DNA of 64,000 nucleotides from contig CAXBOO010000001.1 in assembly GCA_963977425.1 (NCBI GenBank), positions 186,001-250,000 on the forward strand, read 5' to 3'. This stretch comes from CAXBOO01 sp963977425 (GTDB lineage Bacteria > Bacteroidota > Bacteroidia > Flavobacteriales_D > Luteibaculaceae). Below the pieces are notes generated by a model, which was given only the letters and a program-made list of their open reading frames with translations, searched no databases and was not told where the DNA came from. The translations under genes were made by a program, and so were the position numbers. This document shows, piece by piece, positions 44,627 through 53,733 of this stretch (positions are counted from its first letter, which is position 1; each line of letters starts with the position of its first letter).

Positions 44627-46000
44627 ATGAAGTTTATCCCTCTTTGTGTTTTGACGTTGACATCGATTGTTGCTTATGCTCAAAACAAGGCTCGAAATTC
44701 CGATAATGAAGTCGTTACAAGCGCTTTTTATTATAAAGATTCTGTAGTTTTTGCCGCTAGTTCTATTGGTGAAATGCACTTAGAATCGCCAAAATTAATT
44801 GCTCCAAATCATGTCTATTTCGACAACGCTCTACATTCCATTAGCAATATGGAAGCAATTGAAAAAACTCAGCAAAAAGAGGATATTGATCATGCCAATG
44901 CGGCCATTAAAGCAGCGTTCAAACAAATCGATTTGATGCGGGCTGTTCATGCCAAAATAACTTCTGGCGATCAACAAACAGGAGCTGTATTTGTAAACAG
45001 TAGTAAAGAGTGGTCAGATCCTAGTTTGCGGCTATTGGCATTTGCCAATTTTAGCGCTGTAAAACAAGACGAGAGCGATAGGTTAAGCTTGATAGATTAT
45101 ACGTTAAGAACGTGGCGATCTGTAGAAAAAGAATTGAAGGCCGATGACGCAATATTTACGTTTTACGACAAGCGTATTGTGAAAGTTAAGGCGAAACTAA
45201 ACGATGCAGTTACTGCAGAAATAATTTATAGAACCAAAAACGATGACGTTGTAATTGAGCAAATGAAATTGCGTTTGCGCGATCCTATGGGTTGGAATAT
45301 GCGATTCAAAAAAGCCAAATCGGTGGTTGCGGAATTGGATATGTGCTTTTACAAATATGGTGTAGCCGGTTTATCAGGCTTTTATATTGTTGAAAAAACC
45401 GATGGAGCCGAACAAGTCGCTATTTCATTGTTGCCTTTGAACGATTATATCAATTTGCGTTACATGCCACCCACTTTAAAAGGGGCCAACTTGCGAGATT
45501 TACAAATAATGAGTTCCGACGATGCGCTAAGCGTTTTGTATTGGAAGAGGAAGTTCAATGCAACCGACTTTGTTCAATACGAACCAGAAATCGGTGATGA
45601 TTTGATTGGAGAAATTGCCAAAAGCACGGGCCAACCGTGGGTAAAATTGAAAGAATTGATTGAGTTGAGCAAGTTTGGTAAATCGGAAGAAGAAGATTAC
45701 GATGAGGATTGGATGGATGCTAAGGAGCGTATACTGCTTCAGATAGAGGTGGTGTCGTTTGACTATCAAATAGGTAAGGACGAATACATCGATCGTTGTT
45801 TTTGGATTTTCAACAAAGAAGAAAGCAACTTACCGTACAGCTTGGTTTTAGATAATTATACTGAAACAGAATTGCAAGATATCCTGACGCATTACCACGG
45901 AAATATTTGCGGAAAAGAGGCTTTCCAGATATTGGGTAACACCTTCAGTCAAATCAACGGCAGTATAAATGGCGAGTTGTTAGAGTACTTTTATGAGTAA
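44627..46000 (+). CDS. Exported protein of unknown family
   Basis: The 457-residue protein has a signal peptide (MKFIPLCVLTLTSIVAYAQ, cut after AYA) and no lipobox, so it is periplasmic or secreted. No domain was recognised. The middle is rich in charged beta-strand-like segments; near residues 360-370 there is an acidic run (SEEEDYDEDWMDAKER). No T9SS sorting domain and no OmpA or TPR pattern was seen. It stands alone between pepP (divergent) and sdhC (102 bases downstream), so the context gives no function. Confidence 0.8.
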   Translation: MKFIPLCVLTLTSIVAYAQNKARNSDNEVVTSAFYYKDSVVFAASSIGEMHLESPKLIAPNHVYFDNALHSISNMEAIEKTQQKEDIDHANAAIKAAFKQIDLMRAVHAKITSGDQQTGAVFVNSSKEWSDPSLRLLAFANFSAVKQDESDRLSLIDYTLRTWRSVEKELKADDAIFTFYDKRIVKVKAKLNDAVTAEIIYRTKNDDVVIEQMKLRLRDPMGWNMRFKKAKSVVAELDMCFYKYGVAGLSGFYIVEKTDGAEQVAISLLPLNDYINLRYMPPTLKGANLRDLQIMSSDDALSVLYWKRKFNATDFVQYEPEIGDDLIGEIAKSTGQPWVKLKELIELSKFGKSEEEDYDEDWMDAKERILLQIEVVSFDYQIGKDEYIDRCFWIFNKEESNLPYSLVLDNYTETELQDILTHYHGNICGKEAFQILGNTFSQINGSINGELLEYFYE

Positions 46001-46061
46001 TGCTATCATAATAGAATGACTCTAAATAAGGGTAAAAGACCGTATGTGGTACTTAGTCAAG

Positions 46062-46069
46062 TAAATTTG
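46062..46069 (+). promoter_or_regulatory. -7 box for the sdhCAB operon
   Basis: TAAATTTG matches TAnnTTTG exactly, 33 bases before the sdhC ATG. No TTG stands at the -33 position, so the call rests on one element and its place. Confidence 0.42.
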
Positions 46070-46102
46070 CGCCCACAATTATCACTATTTGTTAAATAAG
46101 TT

Positions 46103-46777
46103 ATGAATAAATCTACGATAGGAAGGAAGATATTAATGGCACTATCTGGGCTGTTTTTGGTAGTTTTTTTGCTACAGCACCTAGTAATAAATGCTTTGTC
46201 GGTTATAAGTGCCGATTTGTTTAACGATGCTTCTCATTTCATGGGAACCAACGGCTTTGTACAATTTTTGGCGCAGCCATTGTTGATTTTTGGAGTGGTT
46301 TTTCACTTGGCCATGGGTATGGTTTTAGAATACCAAAACAACAAAGCTCGTGAGATCAAGTACGCTATGAGTAAACCAAGTACAAACTCATCATGGGTTA
46401 GCCGTAACATGATCATATCAGGTATTATGGTTATGATGTTTTTAGGTCTTCACTTTTACGATTTCTGGATTCCAGAAGTTAAAACCAAATTCATTGAAGG
46501 CGATTGGTCTGGTGTTTTGGCGGGTCAGGAAGGACTTAGATACTTTGCAGAGTTGCAACACAAGTTTGTTAGCCCAGTAAGAGTTGGTATTTATGTTTTA
46601 TCGTTTGTGTTCTTAGCCTTGCACTTATTGCATGGTTTCCAATCGGCTTTCCAGTCGGTAGGATTCAATCATGGGAAGTACACACCGATGATTAAAAAAT
46701 TAGGAAATCTTTATGCCATTGTGGTTCCTGCAGGCTTTATTTTTATTGCACTGTTTCACCACCTGTCTCACCTTTAA
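46103..46777 (+). CDS. sdhC: Succinate dehydrogenase cytochrome b subunit
   Basis: The 224-residue protein is the membrane anchor of a type B succinate dehydrogenase/fumarate reductase, with five helices at about 10-30, 50-78, 98-118, 152-172 and 195-220. Heme-ligand candidates are the His residues in LLQHLVIN, VFHLAMG, LGLHFYD and LALHLLHG. It passes electrons to menaquinone. It is the first gene of sdhCAB, the usual order in Bacteroidota. Confidence 0.94.
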   Translation: MNKSTIGRKILMALSGLFLVVFLLQHLVINALSVISADLFNDASHFMGTNGFVQFLAQPLLIFGVVFHLAMGMVLEYQNNKAREIKYAMSKPSTNSSWVSRNMIISGIMVMMFLGLHFYDFWIPEVKTKFIEGDWSGVLAGQEGLRYFAELQHKFVSPVRVGIYVLSFVFLALHLLHGFQSAFQSVGFNHGKYTPMIKKLGNLYAIVVPAGFIFIALFHHLSHL

Positions 46778-46789
46778 GATATAAAAGAC

Positions 46790-48796
46790 ATGTCAAATAC
46801 TTTAAATGCAAGAATACCAAGTGGCCCATTAAAAGATAAATGGACCAAGCATAAAAACGAAATCAACGTAGTAAACCCAGCCAACAAACGCCACATCGAT
46901 ATTATCGTTGTAGGTACAGGATTAGCTGGTGGTTCGGCAGCGGCTTCGCTTGCTGAAATGGGTTACAATGTTAAAGCTTTTTGTTACCAAGATTCACCTC
47001 GTAGAGCGCACTCTATTGCTGCTCAAGGTGGTATCAACGCTGCAAAAAACTATCAAAACGATGGTGATTCAACTTTCCGTTTGTTTTATGATACAGTAAA
47101 AGGGGGCGATTATCGTTCTCGTGAAGCCAACGTATACCGTTTGGCAGAAGTGTCGGCCAACATCATTGACCAATGTGTAGCTCAAGGAGTTCCATTTGCG
47201 AGAGATTATGGTGGGCTATTAGATAACCGTTCATTCGGTGGTGTATTGGTATCACGTACCTTCTACGCTAAAGGCCAAACAGGTCAGCAATTATTGTTAG
47301 GAGCTTATTCTGCAATGAACCGTCAAATCAACAAAGGCAAAATCACGATGTACAACCGTCATGAAATGCTTGATTTGGTAAAAATTGATGGCAAAGCACG
47401 TGGTATAATAGCTAAAAACCTTACCACAGGAGAAATTGAAAGACATTCAGCACACGCTGTAATTATAGCTTCAGGTGGATACGGTAACGTATTTTTCTTG
47501 AGTACAAATGCAATGGGTTCTAATGCCTCTGCAGCTTGGAAAGTTCACAAACGTGGTGCCATGTTTGCTAACCCATGTTACACGCAAATTCACCCAACGT
47601 GTATCCCAAGATCAGGAGATTACCAATCGAAATTGACTTTGATGTCAGAGTCGTTGCGTAACGATGGACGTATTTGGGTTCCAAAGAAAATGGAAGATGC
47701 AAAGGCATTGCAAGCAGGAAAGCTTAAAGCCGTGCAAATTGCAGAAGAAGACAGAGATTATTACTTAGAGCGTCGTTACCCTTCATTTGGTAACCTTGTC
47801 CCTCGTGATGTGGCTTCAAGAGCAGCTAAAGAACGTTGTGATGCTGGATTTGGTGTAAACCAAACAGGAGAGGCCGTATTCTTGGATTTTGCTTCAGCCA
47901 TTCAGCGTTACGGAAAAACAGAAGCGAAAGTTACTGGACAAGATGTAAATGATACTGCTTTAGTAACTAGACTAGGTAAAAAAGTAGTAGAGAACAAGTA
48001 CGGTAACTTGTTCCAGATGTACGAGAAAATTACGGATGACAATCCATACGAAACTCCTATGATGATTTATCCAGCAGTACACTACACTATGGGTGGTATC
48101 TGGGTAGATTACAACTTAATGACTACGGTAGAAGGTTGCTACGCTGCTGGTGAAGCAAACTTCTCAGACCACGGAGCTAACCGATTAGGAGCTTCTGCAC
48201 TGATGCAAGGTTTGGCCGATGGTTATTTTGTATTGCCTTACACTGTTGGTGATTATTTAGCCAACGAAATTAGAACAGGCGAGATTCCAACCAATTTGCC
48301 AGAGTTTGACGAAGCAGAGAAAGCGGTTCAAGATAGAATCGACATGTTAGCCAACAACAAGGGTACAAAATCGGTTGACCATTTCCACAAAGCATTGGGT
48401 AAAATCATGTGGGACAAATGTGGTATGGCTAGAAATGCAGAAGGTTTGAAAGAAGCGATTGTTGAAATCAAAGCTTTGCGTGAAGAGTTCTGGAAAGACA
48501 TTAAAATACCTGGAAGCACGAAAGGTTACAATCCTGAATTGGATAAAGCCGGTAGAGTTGCTGACTTCTTAGAATTAGGTGAATTGTTTGCAAGAGACGC
48601 TCTAGAAAGAAACGAATCTTGTGGTGGTCACTTCCGTGAAGAGTCTCAAACCGATGAAGGTGAGGCTATGCGTGATGACGACAACTTTACTTACGTAGCA
48701 GCTTGGGAGTACACAGGTCAACCAAGCGAAGCCATTCTTCATAAAGAAGATTTGGTATTTGAAAACATTGAACTAAAACAAAGATCTTACAAGTAA
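46790..48796 (+). CDS. sdhA: Succinate dehydrogenase/fumarate reductase flavoprotein
   Basis: The 668-residue subunit binds FAD and oxidises succinate. IIVVGTGLAGGSAAASL is the dinucleotide-binding start, HSIAAQGGINAAKN holds the covalent-FAD region, HPTCIPRSGDY and HYTMGGIWVD are the substrate and dicarboxylate sites, and GANRLGASAL closes the FAD site. It lies 12 bases after sdhC. Length fits the Bacteroidota type B enzyme. Confidence 0.96.
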   Translation: MSNTLNARIPSGPLKDKWTKHKNEINVVNPANKRHIDIIVVGTGLAGGSAAASLAEMGYNVKAFCYQDSPRRAHSIAAQGGINAAKNYQNDGDSTFRLFYDTVKGGDYRSREANVYRLAEVSANIIDQCVAQGVPFARDYGGLLDNRSFGGVLVSRTFYAKGQTGQQLLLGAYSAMNRQINKGKITMYNRHEMLDLVKIDGKARGIIAKNLTTGEIERHSAHAVIIASGGYGNVFFLSTNAMGSNASAAWKVHKRGAMFANPCYTQIHPTCIPRSGDYQSKLTLMSESLRNDGRIWVPKKMEDAKALQAGKLKAVQIAEEDRDYYLERRYPSFGNLVPRDVASRAAKERCDAGFGVNQTGEAVFLDFASAIQRYGKTEAKVTGQDVNDTALVTRLGKKVVENKYGNLFQMYEKITDDNPYETPMMIYPAVHYTMGGIWVDYNLMTTVEGCYAAGEANFSDHGANRLGASALMQGLADGYFVLPYTVGDYLANEIRTGEIPTNLPEFDEAEKAVQDRIDMLANNKGTKSVDHFHKALGKIMWDKCGMARNAEGLKEAIVEIKALREEFWKDIKIPGSTKGYNPELDKAGRVADFLELGELFARDALERNESCGGHFREESQTDEGEAMRDDDNFTYVAAWEYTGQPSEAILHKEDLVFENIELKQRSYK

Positions 48797-48797
48797 T

Positions 48798-49565
48798 ATG
48801 GCAGCTCAAGGAATGAATCTAACATTAAAGGTTTGGCGTCAAAGCGGCCCAGATGCTAAAGGAGCAATAGAAACTTACAATATCTCTGATATTTCTGAAC
48901 ACATGTCGTTCTTAGAAATGTTGGACGTATTGAATGAACAATTGTTTCAAGAAGGAATAGAACCTATAGCTTTCGATCACGACTGTAGAGAAGGTATTTG
49001 CGGTATGTGCTCATTGTTCATCAATGGAGAAGCTCACGGACCGGATAGAGGCGTAACAACTTGCCAACTGCACATGCGTAAGTTCAATGACGGCGATACA
49101 ATCTACATCGAACCATTTAGAGCGAAAGCTTTCCCAGTGGTAAAAGATTTAGTTGTTGACCGTAGTGCTTTCGATCGTATCCAACAATCAGGTGGATATG
49201 TATCTGTAAATACTTCAGGTAACACACAAGATGCCAATGCAATTCCTATTCAAAAAGAAAATGCAGATAAAGCATTTGACGCGGCAACGTGTATTGGATG
49301 TGGAGCTTGTGTAGCTACATGTAAAAATGCTTCAGCTATGTTGTTCGTTTCAGCTAAAGTGGCTCAATTCGATTTACTTCCACAAGGAAAAATTGAAAGC
49401 GACAACCGTGTATTGAACATGGTAAAGCAAATGGACCAAGAAGGCTTTGGTAACTGTACCAATACTGGTGCTTGCGAAGTAGAATGCCCGAAAGGAATTT
49501 CATTAGAAAATATTGCTCGTATGAACCGTCTGCACTTAGGCGCTAGCATTACAAGCGAAAAATAA
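48798..49565 (+). CDS. sdhB: Succinate dehydrogenase/fumarate reductase iron-sulfur protein
   Basis: The 255-residue protein has three cluster sites: the 2Fe-2S site CREGICGMC with a later Cys in TTCQLH, the 4Fe-4S motif CIGCGACVATC, and the 3Fe-4S group CTNTGACEVECPKGI. It links SdhA to the membrane anchor. It starts one base after the sdhA stop; a strong terminator follows. The clusters are products of the SUF system found at 31-37 kb. Confidence 0.96.
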   Translation: MAAQGMNLTLKVWRQSGPDAKGAIETYNISDISEHMSFLEMLDVLNEQLFQEGIEPIAFDHDCREGICGMCSLFINGEAHGPDRGVTTCQLHMRKFNDGDTIYIEPFRAKAFPVVKDLVVDRSAFDRIQQSGGYVSVNTSGNTQDANAIPIQKENADKAFDAATCIGCGACVATCKNASAMLFVSAKVAQFDLLPQGKIESDNRVLNMVKQMDQEGFGNCTNTGACEVECPKGISLENIARMNRLHLGASITSEK

Positions 49566-49584
49566 TAACATTCACATAATGACT

Positions 49585-49613
49585 AAAAGCGTAGATTCGT
49601 CTGCGCTTTTTTT
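49585..49613 (+). terminator. Terminator after sdhCAB
   Basis: AAAAGCGTAGA pairs with TCTGCGCTTTT (one T-G wobble) around a TTCG tetraloop and is followed by more T residues. Confidence 0.88.
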
Positions 49614-49643
49614 GTCTGTAAACATTTTAGTTCATTCGTCTTT

Positions 49644-50810
49644 ATGATCGAAAGTTCAGTTCCATTACATACCAAATTGCCTAAAGTTGGCGACACTATA
49701 TTTACTGTCATGTCGGCTTTAGCATCTAAACATGGTGCCATTAATTTGTCTCAAGGTTTTCCTGATTTCGATATTGACGAAAGATTGGGGAGTTGGGTAA
49801 ATGATGCCATAAACGATGGTAAAAATCAATATGCTCCACGCAATGGTGCTCCAGAATTGCTCTCAGCTATTTCTGGTTTTGTAAACAAGCGCTTTGGGGT
49901 AGAGTACGATGCATCATCTGAAATAATGGTGAGTGCGGGAGCTACGGAAGCTATATTTAGCGCTATTTCAGCCATTTTGCGCCCCGACGACGAAGCAATT
50001 GTGTTTACTCCTGCTTATGATTGTTATGCTCCTGCTTTGGATCTTGTTGGTGCAGAAGTAAATTATATAAAACTAAAGTCGGAAAGCAATTTTGAAATAG
50101 ATTGGACAGAAGTAAAACGTAAAATCAATCGCAAAACACGTTTGATTATTCTCAATTCTCCTCATAATCCCTCTGGAGCTACTATTACAGCAAAAGACAT
50201 TAAGGAATTAGAGAAGTTAACAGCCGATAAAGACATCATCATATTATCTGATGAAGTGTACGGTGAGATTGTTTTTGACAACAAAAAGCATCATTCAGTA
50301 ATTGCTAGTGAAAGCCTTCGAGCTCGATCAATAGTAGTTTGTTCTTTCGGAAAGATATTGCACAGTACCGGATGGAAATTAGGTTATGCCTTAGCTCCAA
50401 AAGCCATAATGCAAGAAATTCTGAAAGTACATCAGTACAATGTATTTTCTGTAAACCACCCGATGCAAATTGCTATCGCACGATATCTTAACGAAGTTGG
50501 TATTGGCGATTTGGGAGCGTTTTATCAAAAGAAAAGAGATTTATTTTTAGAGCATATTGATACCGAAAAATTCAAATGTATTCCTACTTCAGGTTCTTAC
50601 TTTCAGTTATTGGATATAGGTCACTTGTTAAAAGATGGGGAAACAGATGTTGATTTTGCACAACGTATTACCATCGAAAACAAGGTTGCTACCATACCCG
50701 TTTCGGTGTTTTATAACAACGATCCGGTAGGGAATTTTGTGCGGGTTTGTTTTGCTAAAAAAGACGAAACCATTATAGAAGCTTGTAAAGCTTTGAACGC
50801 TATTAAATGA
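49644..50810 (+). CDS. ybdL: Methionine/glutamine aminotransferase (YbdL/KAT family)
   Basis: The 388-residue fold type I aminotransferase binds PLP at Lys237 in FGKILHSTGWKLGY; INLSQGFPDFD and NSPHNPSGA are also clear. The family (YbdL, kynurenine aminotransferase/glutamine transaminase K) transaminates methionine, glutamine or aromatic residues. Its stop overlaps the start of a nitrilase-like omega-amidase gene (ATGA), which forms the known glutamine transaminase-omega-amidase pair that deaminates the alpha-keto amide product. Involvement in methionine salvage is therefore a good guess. Exact amino donor is unknown. Confidence 0.9.
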   Translation: MIESSVPLHTKLPKVGDTIFTVMSALASKHGAINLSQGFPDFDIDERLGSWVNDAINDGKNQYAPRNGAPELLSAISGFVNKRFGVEYDASSEIMVSAGATEAIFSAISAILRPDDEAIVFTPAYDCYAPALDLVGAEVNYIKLKSESNFEIDWTEVKRKINRKTRLIILNSPHNPSGATITAKDIKELEKLTADKDIIILSDEVYGEIVFDNKKHHSVIASESLRARSIVVCSFGKILHSTGWKLGYALAPKAIMQEILKVHQYNVFSVNHPMQIAIARYLNEVGIGDLGAFYQKKRDLFLEHIDTEKFKCIPTSGSYFQLLDIGHLLKDGETDVDFAQRITIENKVATIPVSVFYNNDPVGNFVRVCFAKKDETIIEACKALNAIK

Positions 50811-51583
50811 GAGTAACCGTTCTTCAAAGCCCTTTGGCTTGGGAAGATCCTAAGACCAACAGAGATCATTTTATTGCTAAAATTCAGGCAATTCAACATT
50901 GTGATTTGGTGGTTTTGCCCGAAATGTTCAGTACGGGGTTTTCAATGAAACCTCATGGTAAAGCTCATACTGAAGCTGAATTGAATGCCTATTTGGCACC
51001 GTTTTTAGAATTGGCGATGCAAAAGCAACTCCATATTGCGGGTTCGTTGATGGTTCAAAACTCTGAAGGGGCTTATTTCAATCGCTTGGTTGTATTAACT
51101 CCACACGGCAAGAGAGAAGAGTACAACAAACGCCATTTGTTTGCATTTGCCGGTGAAAACGATGCATATTCTGCTGGAAATCAACATTTGCAAATAGAAA
51201 TTGCTGGGCATCAAGTAGCCTTTTTTATCTGTTACGATTTGCGTTTTCCAGTATGGATTCGCAATCGGAAAAACAATCCATACGATGTAGCTGTCTTTAC
51301 AGCAAATTGGCCAGCTGTAAGAATAAATGCCTGGAATACATTGTTAAAAGCAAGGGCTATTGAAAATCAATGTTTTGTAGTTGCCGCCAATAGAGTAGGT
51401 AAAGACAATAACAATATTGAATACAATGGCATGAGCCAAATGATAGATGCTTATGGCGATATTATGGCTTACTCTCGCGATGAAGAATCTGTTTTGAGTG
51501 CAACACTGGATATGGAAAAATTAAAAGCGTTTCGCGAGAAATTCCCTGTGCTAAACGATGCGGACGATTTTACTCTTCGCTAA
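50807..51583 (+). CDS. Nitrilase-family amidohydrolase, probable omega-amidase
   Basis: The 258-residue protein has the nitrilase triad: Glu39 in VLPEMFSTGF, Lys108 in YNKRHLFAF and Cys142 in FFICYDLRFPVW. The sequence around Cys and the length are like YafV/Nit2 omega-amidases, which hydrolyse alpha-ketoglutaramate or alpha-ketosuccinamate. The 4-base overlap with the transaminase gene supports that role. Its 3' end overlaps the converging Big_5 lipoprotein gene by 14 bases. Confidence 0.92.
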   Translation: MRVTVLQSPLAWEDPKTNRDHFIAKIQAIQHCDLVVLPEMFSTGFSMKPHGKAHTEAELNAYLAPFLELAMQKQLHIAGSLMVQNSEGAYFNRLVVLTPHGKREEYNKRHLFAFAGENDAYSAGNQHLQIEIAGHQVAFFICYDLRFPVWIRNRKNNPYDVAVFTANWPAVRINAWNTLLKARAIENQCFVVAANRVGKDNNNIEYNGMSQMIDAYGDIMAYSRDEESVLSATLDMEKLKAFREKFPVLNDADDFTLR

Positions 51584-53177
51584 GCGATAGGTTCCATTCT
51601 AAATCCAATTCCCAATTCGAACGAATTTTGATTTCCTCTTTATAGGCAACGGTTCTTTCTGCTTTTGATTTTTCGTTTTCAGTATACCATCCTGGCGTCC
51701 ATTTTCCATCACCGTTATCATCTTGCACAAAAAGTAAGTTGTATGCTCCTGCGCTAAGCAATGGGCTTTTTAGAAGCAGTTCCGATTCAGAATTCGCATC
51801 CAATCGCATTATTTCTTGCTCATCCTTTTTAAGAACAATGAATCCCTTTAAGTTCTCTGTGTTTTTTATAGTAACTGTCAACACACCAAAAGAGCTCGTG
51901 TCGGGTTTTTGAAGAGAATAAAAGACTGAGTCGTTTACATTGTTTTCAAATGGAGGAAGGCTCTTAAGACTACCTGCACTTACCCAAAGTTTCCCCATTT
52001 TTTGAACCGAATCTAAAAACGATGGGAGTATATAGAAACGATTGTTATCTAACGTTTTAATTCCATTGGTTTGGTCAACGCAATAAACGGTACTGTCTTT
52101 CATTCCACAAATTGAAAATGTATCCGTTGGTGCAAAAGGAAGACTGGAAGTAATCAAAACACTATCCCATAATATCTGATTCCCTTTTAAAAGCCAAGGT
52201 GCTGAATAGTCTTTGTTTCTATCGCTAAAGCTTACAGGAATACTGTCCTTTGTAATAGGGTTTATAAGAGTATCAGTTAGAGGAGATGGTAATTTCAATA
52301 CTAGGCTGTCAGAATAATTCTGGCCAGCGACTACAATAGCCTCTTCGCCATTGTTGGTAAGAAAGTATTTATCATTAGCGCTTGCTTTTTTATTGAAGGC
52401 AATGGCTATTACATTGTTTTTGTAAAAGGTGTGTTTCTTCTTTTTGAGGGGGAGTTCCGATTCAAATACACGCAATGTTTCGTTAGGAACACTGTCTATA
52501 CTTTGTATGCTGCTTTCAGAAAAATCGAAAAGTTCGTTGGGTAAATCCTTCATGAAATTCCCGTTTTTGTCTTCCAAAGCAAAGATTCTGAAGGCTTTAT
52601 TGGGTAAATTTTTGAAGGTATATTGACCCTGAGAATTGGTAACACTTACATAAATGGGCTTGCTTGAAATTACAGCGCTATCAGCAATGTTTTCGTGTGC
52701 TAAGACTTTTATTTTTTCAGCAGGTTTATCGGTGTTTGCAAATTTTACTCGCCCCGAGATTTCAAGAGAGTCCAGTTCGTTTCCAGTACTGAATACGAAA
52801 GAAAAATTGTTGAGGATGTTGCTTTCATTGACATCTTTGATGGCATCGCCAAAAAAGAGAGAATAGGTAGTGTTGGGCAAAAGAGTTTCGTCAAATTCTA
52901 CCCAAATATCTTTGCCCTTTACCTTGTACTTAACCTTGTTTTTTGGCAACGGAGCCACGATGATGTTTTGTGACGGGTTGTCTAAAGTGATGTATTCGTT
53001 GAAGCTCAATACTAATGTTGAACTTGAGAAATTGGTGCTGTTGTTTGCTGGAATAGATTTTACTAAAACAGGAGGTGTTATATCCTTATCGCCACCAGTA
53101 GGATTTACTACTCTAGCGCATGAATTAATAAAAACAAGACCAAGAATGATTAAAGCAAATCGCTTATAATGCGGCAT
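51570..53177 (-). CDS. Lipoprotein with N-terminal Big_5 (SbsA Ig-like) domain
   Basis: The 535-residue protein has a lipoprotein signal peptide with lipobox INSCAR (Cys20), so it is lipidated and probably in the outer membrane. Residues 30-140 form a Big_5/SbsA Ig-like domain (DITPPVLVKSIPANN, LPNTTYSLFFGDAI). A carboxypeptidase-regulatory-like domain follows at about 140-215 and the C-terminal end, DDNGDGKWTPGWY, is typical of this Bacteroidota family. Its role is not known; cell-surface structure is likely. The start overlaps the upstream reductase gene by 28 bases; the 3' end overlaps the omega-amidase gene by 14. Confidence 0.88.
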   Translation of the reverse strand: MPHYKRFALIILGLVFINSCARVVNPTGGDKDITPPVLVKSIPANNSTNFSSSTLVLSFNEYITLDNPSQNIIVAPLPKNKVKYKVKGKDIWVEFDETLLPNTTYSLFFGDAIKDVNESNILNNFSFVFSTGNELDSLEISGRVKFANTDKPAEKIKVLAHENIADSAVISSKPIYVSVTNSQGQYTFKNLPNKAFRIFALEDKNGNFMKDLPNELFDFSESSIQSIDSVPNETLRVFESELPLKKKKHTFYKNNVIAIAFNKKASANDKYFLTNNGEEAIVVAGQNYSDSLVLKLPSPLTDTLINPITKDSIPVSFSDRNKDYSAPWLLKGNQILWDSVLITSSLPFAPTDTFSICGMKDSTVYCVDQTNGIKTLDNNRFYILPSFLDSVQKMGKLWVSAGSLKSLPPFENNVNDSVFYSLQKPDTSSFGVLTVTIKNTENLKGFIVLKKDEQEIMRLDANSESELLLKSPLLSAGAYNLLFVQDDNGDGKWTPGWYTENEKSKAERTVAYKEEIKIRSNWELDLEWNLSLSEE

Positions 53178-53626
53178 ATTTTTTCTAGATACAATTGATC
53201 TGTTTCGTTGAAGGTATTGAAGTGTTCAGAGTCGATGTCTAGAACCATGGCTACTTCATTATTTTTATCGAAAATAGGCAGTACTATTTCACTGTTACTA
53301 GCGGCACTACAAGCGATGTGTCCAGGAAATAAATGTACATCAGGTACTACAAGAGTTTCTTTGCTTGCCCAAGATTTGCCGCATACACCTTTGTCGTAGG
53401 CAATTCTAGTACAGGCTACGGGGCCTTGGAATGGGCCTAAAACAAGCTCTTTGCCTTTAGCAAAATAAAAACCTGTCCACCAAAAATCCATTCTGTAATG
53501 AATGGCAGCAGTGATGTTGGCCAAGTTGGCGATCAAATCCTCTTCTCCAGTTACAAGCCCTTTTACTTCAAGTAAAAGCTGGTCATAGTGGGCTATTTTT
53601 TCAACTTCGTCTAGTTCGTCGCTCAT
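53150..53626 (-). CDS. msrC: Free methionine-R-sulfoxide reductase (GAF domain)
   Basis: The 158-residue GAF-domain protein reduces free methionine-R-sulfoxide with thioredoxin. Three Cys, Cys72 (VACTRI), Cys82 (GVCGKS) and Cys106 (HIACSAASNSE), have the same spacing, 10 and 24, as in the E. coli enzyme. The substrate-pocket region FWWTGFYF is present too. The gene has a -7 box only seven bases before its ATG. Confidence 0.93.
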   Translation of the reverse strand: MSDELDEVEKIAHYDQLLLEVKGLVTGEEDLIANLANITAAIHYRMDFWWTGFYFAKGKELVLGPFQGPVACTRIAYDKGVCGKSWASKETLVVPDVHLFPGHIACSAASNSEIVLPIFDKNNEVAMVLDIDSEHFNTFNETDQLYLEKICRIISDLL

Positions 53627-53633
53627 GGTTGTT

Positions 53634-53641
53634 CAAAGTTA
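53634..53641 (-). promoter_or_regulatory. -7 box next to the msrC start
   Basis: On the minus strand TAACTTTG matches the -7 consensus and ends seven bases before the ATG at 53626. No TTG at -33 was found. This again predicts a very short or missing leader. Confidence 0.38.
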
Positions 53642-53733
53642 CATTATTAAGCTACACTTATTTTTTCGATTTATAGTTTGTTCTCGCAGTGAAACGCTTG
53701 AAAACAGAGATTCATTGCCGAGTAGTTTATGAC

